From positions 261,001-325,000 of the forward strand of contig JAFFSR010000092.1 of NCBI GenBank assembly GCA_017163975.1: a stretch of DNA of 64,000 bases. Reading direction: 5' to 3'. The notes under the pieces are model-generated. The model saw nothing but the letters and a program-made list of their open reading frames with translations, made no database searches and was not told the DNA's origin. The stretch comes from Anastatus disparis (lineage: Eukaryota; Arthropoda; Insecta; Hymenoptera; Eupelmidae). Shown piece by piece: positions 56,683-64,000 of this stretch. The position numbers were made by a program, and so were the translations under genes. Each line of letters opens with the position of its first letter. Positions within the stretch are counted from its first letter, which is position 1.

Positions 56683-56893
56683 CTTGCATAACGAGCGCGT
56701 TCGAAAATTGTATATGCAAGAAGAAAGAAAAGAAAAGTCTTGCATTACGAGCGCGTTCGAAAATTTTATATGCAAGAAGAAAGAAAAGAAAAGTCTTGCA
56801 TTACGAGCGCGTTCGAAAATTGTACATGCAAGAAAAAAGAAAAGAAAAGTCTTGCATTACGAGCGCGTTCAAAAATCGTATATGCAAAACTAA
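56683..56893 (+). repeat. 56-bp tandem repeat, four copies
   Basis: Units contain TTGCATTACGAGCGCGTTCG then AAAATTGTATATGCAAGAAG, with a strict 56-bp period (motif starts 56691, 56747, 56803, 56859). A single related unit occurs across the LINE at about 51835-51880, so the repeat predates or frames that insertion. Confidence 0.9.
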
Positions 56894-56963
56894 AAGAATG
56901 AAAAAAAATTTATAAGTTTCACGTGCGACTTGTTAACTGACTGTTTAGTTTTTGCACGGAAAC

Positions 56964-57025
56964 ATCAATTCTAATTTAGGTGAATTAGAATCAGTATGAA
57001 TTCGAATCGGTATAGCTTATCTACT
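56964..57025 (-). repeat. Right terminal inverted repeat of the provirus
   Basis: Complement of the left TIR; ends in TTATCTACT followed by aacgta. Confidence 0.8.
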
Positions 57026-58585
57026 AACGTAGGATGGATCATAGTGCTAATGACAACAGATGCAGAAAACCTTTCTCAAGAAATCAATAGATCTTGTTCA
57101 ACCAAAACCTTGAGAAATATATTTAATCGACTTGTCGTAATTCTGAATAAAAAATATTCTTTTGATCCTCCTCTGAGTACGAGTGACAAAATATGTTTGA
57201 CCTGCTGACAATTAATGTATGATGAATGTAAATCAGATGAACCTTCTCAAAGTAAGTATTCTTTCATACTAATTTTTATCAAACTTCTTTTTAAAAATCG
57301 AATTTTCTATTACTCAATATGCAGGTTCTGGTGGCAGTACAAATCTAACTCCTATTGAAAGCAATAATATATTAGGTATTGTAAAAGAACTTATTTTTGA
57401 TCAAGTACCAAGCACAGAAGTGTCAGTAGTAACTTCGAAATCATTGGCGAATTTGCTCGAAAATTTTAAAGTTAAATTTCATGACTGCAAAACAACTAAA
57501 AATTAAAAGTTTTAAATTTTGACATGTTTACCAGAAATTCGGACTTATGAAGATGTAAAATCATATTTTAAAGTATCAAGATACACACTTACTTTAGCCA
57601 GAAAACTACAAAGGGACAAAGGAATCATGTCTGATTTTGGAGCGAAAAAAGGTAGAAAAAAATACAAGCATGCAATAGTGTTAAAATAATTAAAATAATT
57701 TGTTTCTTTTACATTACTTATGGTTTTGTTGAATTTATTAATATTTTATTGCAATTTTGATTTTCATAAACTGTATAACTATAATGATGCTCATTTTCAG
57801 GTAAAGTCCTGGACTCATGAGCTAAAAGTTTGATAGTGAATTAAATACATATATCTTACCTGGAAAAAAAGATTGTGTTACAGTCAAATCTGATAGCGAA
57901 AAAGTTAAAAGCATTCAGAAACAATTAATTTTGTGTACTTTGAATCAACTGTATGCATTATTTTCTGAAGCGTACCCTAATGAATCTGTTGCATTTTCTA
58001 CATTTGCAAAACTAAGACCAAAGTACTGCCTGCTCGCAGGAAGTTCTGGTACACATTCCGTGTGTGTACGTTCCAAGCATCAAAATGTGACTTTATTATT
58101 AGAAGGTACTTCTTCAATTCAAATATTATACTTTTTATACGTATTTTAAGTTAATCTACAAATTTGTTACAAAAATTCTCAATTTATTTATTTTCAGGCT
58201 GTCATTTATTTAATCTCACAAAAAATAATTCAACAAAGTTGAATAATTTTAACGATGTCTTAAATTTTATAATTTGTGATCAAGCATCTTGCAATACACC
58301 ATTCGATTGTTACCTTCATCACTGTAAGAAGTGTCCAGATATCAATAAGTTTTCGAACCTCTCAACCGATATTTTTAAAACCTCACTAATTAATAAAGTC
58401 AGTTATTAGCAATGGGTACCTACCCCTATCATGACTTTAAAAAATATCATAGATTATTTACATGATTTTATCGAATATTTTCTCAAAGAAGTTGAAAAGC
58501 TACTTCCTCATGAATTCATTTCTCATCAGCAAGCTATGTTTTTCAAAGATTTGAAAAACAATTTAAAATAAAAATAAAAAAAAAA

Positions 58586-58812
58586 CTTTTTAATGTACTA
58601 CGTTTTTATAATGAACCAAAAAGTATAAAATAATGTGTAATGAAATGAAAAGTGAATAATGATTTGAAATAAAAAAACGTGGGGCGCATGTTTATTATTA
58701 TGTATTGTATGCGCCCCACGTTTTTTTATTTCAAATCATTATTCACTTTTCATTTCATTACACATTATTTTATACTTTTTGGTTCATTATAAAAACGTAG
58801 TACATTAAAAAG
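58586..58812. repeat. Perfect palindrome, 104-bp arms, 19-bp loop
   Basis: Arms 58586-58689 and 58709-58812 pair without visible mismatch, with ACGTGGGGCGCAT next to the loop. Beyond the arms one base of indel separates further pairing (A10 versus T9). It lies inside the transposase-like pseudogene. Such identity implies very recent origin or gene conversion between arms. Confidence 0.85.
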
Positions 58813-59053
58813 TTTTTTTTTATTTTTAATATTATTTTATACTTTTTAGTTCAATTAATTTTTAGAGAACACGTAATCGCATGCTGAGTTTCCCGCCATT
58901 TTGACGATAATGACGCTATTAGAAATTCAACCAAAATTTATTGTTTTATGCATTGATAGACCATAAAATGAATAAAATACAGTCTCAAATTTTATATGTA
59001 CAATACAAAATGCTGTAATTTATGTCTAATTGCAATATGAGAAGTTAAAGAAT

Positions 59054-59465
59054 TTTAAAAATTTTCGAAGATGGTTAGACACTAATGTTAAAAGTATATC
59101 TATATATAAAATCTTCAAAATTTCAATTTTTCCAATATCTCCGTATATAATTGTATTAATATATTTTTCGGTGGGAATATATATTTAATTATATTATCCA
59201 ACAATGCATGCAAAAATATAATATTGAATATATTAATATATTAATATATTTGATATATTAATATATTAATATATTACTATATTAATATATTACTATATTT
59301 GATATATTAATATATTAATATATTAATATATCAAAAGAAGATTTTTAAAATTTTCGAAGATGTTTAGACACTAATGTTAAAAGTGTATCTATATATAAAA
59401 TCTTCAAATCTTCAATTTTGCCAACATCTCCGTATATGATTGAATATATTAATATATTGTTCGGT
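59054..59465 (+). repeat. Direct repeat of about 115 bp around an ATATTAAT array
   Basis: Copies at 59054-59170 and 59347-59465 share TTTTCGAAGATG-TTAGACACTAATGTTAAAAG. Between them lies an (ATATTAAT)n-type array (about 59220-59335). Confidence 0.75.
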
Positions 59466-59583
59466 AGATATATATATTTTTTTTATAATATTGCATTGTC
59501 ATCCAGTTCCGAGCTATATTTAAAATTTCAAGTCTCTAGCTCATCAGGAAGTTAGTTTACAATCGGTTGCAAAATTCGTACCG

Positions 59584-59584
59584 A

Positions 59585-59623
<39 letters not shown>
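59584..59623. repeat. GACA microsatellite
   Basis: Ten copies of the tetramer. Next to it, CGTAGTAATA units recur about five times (59643-59708). Confidence 0.9.
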
Positions 59624-60412
59624 CCAAAGCGAGTTAATAAAAACGTAGTAACGTAGTAATAGTAACGTAGTAATAAAAAAAAACGTAGTAATAAAAAAAC
59701 GTAGTAAAATAGAGAATTCGTTATTAATATTGACTATGCTGAAAATTATGCTGTTGTTGTACAAAATGCTCCACCTGACTTTCATTGGAATAACAATTGA
59801 GCAACTGTATTTATTTCGTATATTTATTGCAAGGAGAAGGGTAATGACAGAAACATTGGGTTTGTTATAATATTTGATAATTTGAACTATGATACTGTGT
59901 CTGTTCATACATATCAGCGTATAATTGTTGAATATTTGAAGAAAAATTTTATTGTGAATAAAATTTATTACCATAGTGCTGGTGCTCCTCAACAATTTAA
60001 AAATTATAAAAATATGCTGAACCTATTTTATCATGAGAAAGACTTTGAAGTAGCGGCATATTGGCACTCCTTTCCCACAGCTCATGGAAAAGGAGCATGT
60101 GACGGAGGCTCTGTAAAAGGATTAGCAGCAAAAGCAAGTTTGAGATTGTCCACAGATAAACAGATATTAATTCCTATAGCTTTATATAAATGGTTAATAA
60201 ATTTCGGTATTTATAAAACAGTTCACTTTGCTTATTCATCAACAGAAGATTACCAAAAAAATATGAAAAAGTTAAATATTCGTTTTAAGAATAATAGTAG
60301 AGTTAAAGATTTACAAAAGCAACATTGTACAGTTCCTATAATTCATAAAAACATTTCACATTCTAAGATATTTTCATATAGCGAAAATTACACTGCAACT
60401 ACAATAAAATAA

Positions 60413-61418
60413 ATTATAAGTGATTAAAATAAAATTTTTCCAAACAGTTGTTGCAAAATCAAAGTTTAACTAAAAAATGTAAACTATATTTTATAAGGTC
60501 AATACCCGCTTTACTACTCTTTTAAGGTTAACTGTCATATAAAATCACTGAAAAAATATATTTTAACGCGTGCGAATTTAAAAAAAATTAATAAATATTG
60601 CAATCAAACATTGAAACAATCAAATAATTACAATATTAAAAAATTTTTGAATAATTAATTATAATTAATTATATATCGTTACAAAAAACCTCTCATTACT
60701 ATTCCTTGAAAAGTAGCATACCTCCCATTACTACTCTTTACCTGACCTCCTTCTACTTCTCGTCACCTATATGGGTCATTCTCAAAAATTTTACATTTAT
60801 TAAAAAATTTTTCCTAGTTTTTTTTTTTTTAATTTTGGGGTTTTTCTTTTATTTAACTTTAAATCTATTGAAAACTGATATTCCAAGTTGCGCAAAATTA
60901 AATTTAAAAAATAATATAATATCATTTAAAAAGGCTCCGGAGGTTACAGGCTTCGGAAGTTACAAAATTAAATATTTTCCTAATTTTTAAAACAAATATT
61001 AACTATGTAAATATCTACACAATGAGCATTTCTTCAAAAAAATAACTTTTTTTTGCAGTGGTTTGATAAAAAAAAATTAAACCATTTTTTCTCTATAGAG
61101 GCTTCGGAGGTTACATTTAATTTTTACTCGCAAAAAAAAATTTTTTTCAACGTAATTTTTAATACCAGTAAATTCGCTAGATTTATAATCTTGCGATGTG
61201 AGAATTTCAGTAAATTTAATATTCTATACTTTCAAACAAATATATTAATCTACTTGTGAGCCGATTCTCATAGGCAAAATCGGTGTATCAAAAATAATTT
61301 ATTTGTGTAAGAGGCGCCAGATACACCACCAACTAACTAGCCGTAAGCACGAATCTCAAGCGGCCTTGGATCGGGAGGTGGCTCTTTTCGTGTAGATTTC
61401 TTCCCTGAAATGGGAGGG
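60413..61418. other. AT-rich non-coding stretch
   Basis: No gene. GAGGTTACA-x-GGCTTCGG motifs appear around 60935-61110, hinting at a short dispersed repeat. Confidence 0.5.
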
Positions 61419-61422
61419 TTAA

Positions 61423-61678
61423 ACCTTAGAGCATATACTACTGGAGGCAGCTTCAAATGTCCCGTGCGCGTGGTTAAGTTCAGAGAGGGAAAGGTATATT
61501 GAGGTTGACAGATATCTCTTTTTCTCCGGCACGTCATTGGTTTGTTTCGTTTCCTACTCCCTTATCACATGACTGAGAGATAGAGATAGCTATCAACCTT
61601 CATATATTTTTCTCTTTCTCAACCTAACCACGCGCACGGTGCATTCAGAGCTGCCTCCAGTAGTATATGCTCTAAGGG
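61423..61678. mobile_element. TTAA-flanked piggyBac-type MITE
   Basis: 256 bp. The right end reads GCTCTAAGGG then TTAA; the left is TTAA then ACCTTAGAGC (one C mutated to A). The arms share AGCATATACTACTGGAGGCA and a CACGCGCACGG block. The CCC terminus and TTAA duplication (61419-61422, 61679-61682) match piggyBac-type elements. No coding capacity. Confidence 0.75.
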
Positions 61679-61682
61679 TTAA

Positions 61683-62957
<1,275 letters not shown>

Positions 62958-63632
62958 TAGCTTACTAGAAGAGTATCAGACCTCCGGATCATGGATTTTG
63001 CTCAAACATTGGGATAAGTTTTCAGATGTCAAAATATGAAAGAAAACAGAATTTTAGATGCCAACGCTCAATATTTCCCTAGTTACAGGCAATTAAAGAA
63101 AATCACTAAAAAAGTTACTAGATTTTCAAACGCATGTAGTTCCTTAGCATTGATAGCTAGGAGCTTGAAACTTTTTTTAAATGAAAGCTGAGCTTAAATC
63201 CTTTTGAAATATTAATTATAGCATGTCAAAATATTATTTTTTCCCAAAGTTGTAGCGTGATAAATATTGGACCTGATTTTTCTTTTAAAAACATTAATTA
63301 ATAACAAAAGCTGAAATTGGGTCTAATATTTATTACGCAATGATTTTGGGAAAAAATAATATTTTGACATGCTTCAACTACTATTTTGAAAGGATTTGAG
63401 CTCAGCTTTCATTTAAAAAAAGTTTCATGCTCATAAGTATCAATACTAAGAAACTGTAAGCGTTTGAAAATCTAGTAACTTTTTTAGTGATTTTCTTTAA
63501 TTGCCTGTAACTAGGGAAATATTGAGCGTTGGCATCTAAAATTCTGTTTTCTTTCATATTTTGACATCTTAAAACTTATCCCAAAGTTTGAGCCAAATTC
63601 GTGATCCGGAGGTCTGATACTCTCCTAGTTAG
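62958..63632. mobile_element. 0.67-kb palindrome, likely foldback MITE
   Basis: Arms of about 320 bp pair around a centre near 63296 with few mismatches (outer motif GAGTATCAGACCTCCGGATC). It sits within copies of the ACTACTCGATGGATT repeat family. No clear target duplication was identified. Confidence 0.7.
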
Positions 63633-63639
63633 TTTTAAT

Positions 63640-64000
63640 TTAAGAGCATTTTGAAAATTTTTGAAAAAATTTTTTTTATTCATTATGCCAATAAAATCTA
63701 AAAAACTACTCGATGGATTTACTTCAAATTTTCCATACAATTTAATTTTTCGATCAACTGGTGCGGAAGCTATTGAGAATTGGTTTTCTTACCGTAGTTT
63801 TTTTTGAGAATCATTTTAATAATTTTAAAAAACTTTCGATTTTTTAATTTTTTTCTATTTCACAAAAACCATTCCATAGATTTGCTCCAAAATTTAAATG
63901 CGAGTTATTTACTACTGTCCGAAAAAAGCAAGGTTTGAAAAACATATTTTCTCAGAGCAGTTTTAATTTTAGAGCAGTTTGAAAATGAAAAAAAAAATTT
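63640..64000. repeat. Dispersed repeat units, continuing past the window
   Basis: Two more partial copies of the unit seen at 62660-62950, in the same direction on the far side of the palindrome. The palindrome therefore probably inserted into a pre-existing tandem array. Confidence 0.6.

Larger units (their letters stand above)
31477..57025. mobile_element. Endogenous adintovirus / Polinton (Maverick) provirus
   Basis: Terminal inverted repeats of about 60 bp start AGTAGATAAGCTATACCGAT at both ends. A 6-bp flank pair (aacgaa at 31471-31476, aacgta at 57026-57031) fits the 6-bp duplication made by Polinton integrases. Inside are the hallmark genes of the group: protein-primed PolB, retroviral-type integrase with chromodomain, A32-like packaging ATPase, adenain-like protease, double-jelly-roll capsid, penton-like protein and PLA2-pX. 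The total span is 25.5 kb, about 21.2 kb without the nested LINE. Nearly every gene carries stops or frameshifts, so this copy is defective. Confidence 0.85.
57047..60412 (+). pseudogene. Multi-exon transposase-like gene, broken
   Basis: Pieces in order fit a protein family I recall in many insect and hydrozoan genomes, probably a DNA-transposon protein. They are an opening exon (57047-57250) ending at a GTAAGT donor, with an internal TGA at about 57206; an exon after CAG at 57324; YILPGKKDCVTVKSD at about 57850; FAKLRPKYCLLAGSSGTHSV at about 58005; and CNTPFDCYLHHCKKC near 58300. A zone (about 58570-59700) with a palindrome and repeats follows. The frame then resumes with DYAENYAVVVQNAP (about 59735) and the core APQQFKN...AHGKGACDGGSVKGLA (about 59985-60125), ending 60412. 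Frameshifts and stops abound. The family name is uncertain. Confidence 0.55.

Noticed and set aside
56684..56893. 69-codon ORF with repeated R-K-x-H-A-R-K-K motifs
   Set aside because: It is the 56-bp tandem repeat read through in shifting frames; no gene features.
31477..57025. Free adenovirus or herpesvirus fragment
   Set aside because: Integrase, protein-primed PolB of Polinton type, A32-like ATPase and 6-bp target duplication together fit the Polinton/adintovirus group, integrated and decayed.

Overview
This is eukaryotic, AT-rich, repeat-dominated DNA, most likely from an insect genome. Supporting signs are a Jockey-type LINE, a gag-only LTR retrotransposon with insect-style gag knuckles, piggyBac- and mariner-like DNA elements, tRNA-headed SINEs, GT-AG introns, and an endogenous adintovirus/Polinton with a BIR-RING inhibitor-of-apoptosis gene. 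A hymenopteran host is a guess from general familiarity with such elements; nothing here proves the order. I see no ordinary single-copy host gene, no rRNA and no genuine tRNA gene.

Layout. 0-4.7 kb: SINE copies in opposite orientation, a foldback element, a decayed DDE transposase and a GC-rich stretch with a TATA/Inr core promoter. 4.7-22.7 kb: a palindromic TIR element of about 3.5 kb whose left arm has been invaded, at a TA, by a 14.5-kb TIR element. The invader is almost entirely an array of roughly 135-bp units (about 12 kb in one direction, 2.5 kb in the other). The uninvaded opposite arm preserves the empty site. 23.7-24.7 kb: a broken piggyBac-like transposase. 24.7-30.7 kb: an LTR retrotransposon on the minus strand with two 860-bp LTRs, a polypurine tract and one gag-like gene but no pol.

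31.5-57.0 kb: the main feature, an endogenous Polinton/adintovirus. It has ~60-bp terminal inverted repeats starting AGTAGATAAG and a 6-bp target duplication with one mismatch (aacgaa/aacgta). Capsid genes (double-jelly-roll major capsid, penton-like, protease, PLA2-pX) run leftward. Packaging ATPase, a conserved structural-type gene, a fibre-like gene, integrase and IAP run rightward. A leftward protein-primed DNA polymerase B follows. Accessory genes include three paralogues of an uncharacterised 'D-x-QGF' family and two copies of a small OB-fold-like protein. Most genes carry one or two stops or frameshifts, so this is a degraded provirus. Its right third is AT-rich repeat DNA containing small MITEs and a near-intact 4.35-kb Jockey-like LINE with an 11-bp target duplication.

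57.0-64 kb: a decayed multi-exon transposase-like gene split by palindromic repeat DNA, a TTAA-flanked MITE, a 193-bp CT microsatellite and a 0.67-kb palindrome in AT-rich repeats.

Insertion order read from nesting: the Jockey LINE is younger than the provirus, and the 14.5-kb array element is younger than its palindromic host element.
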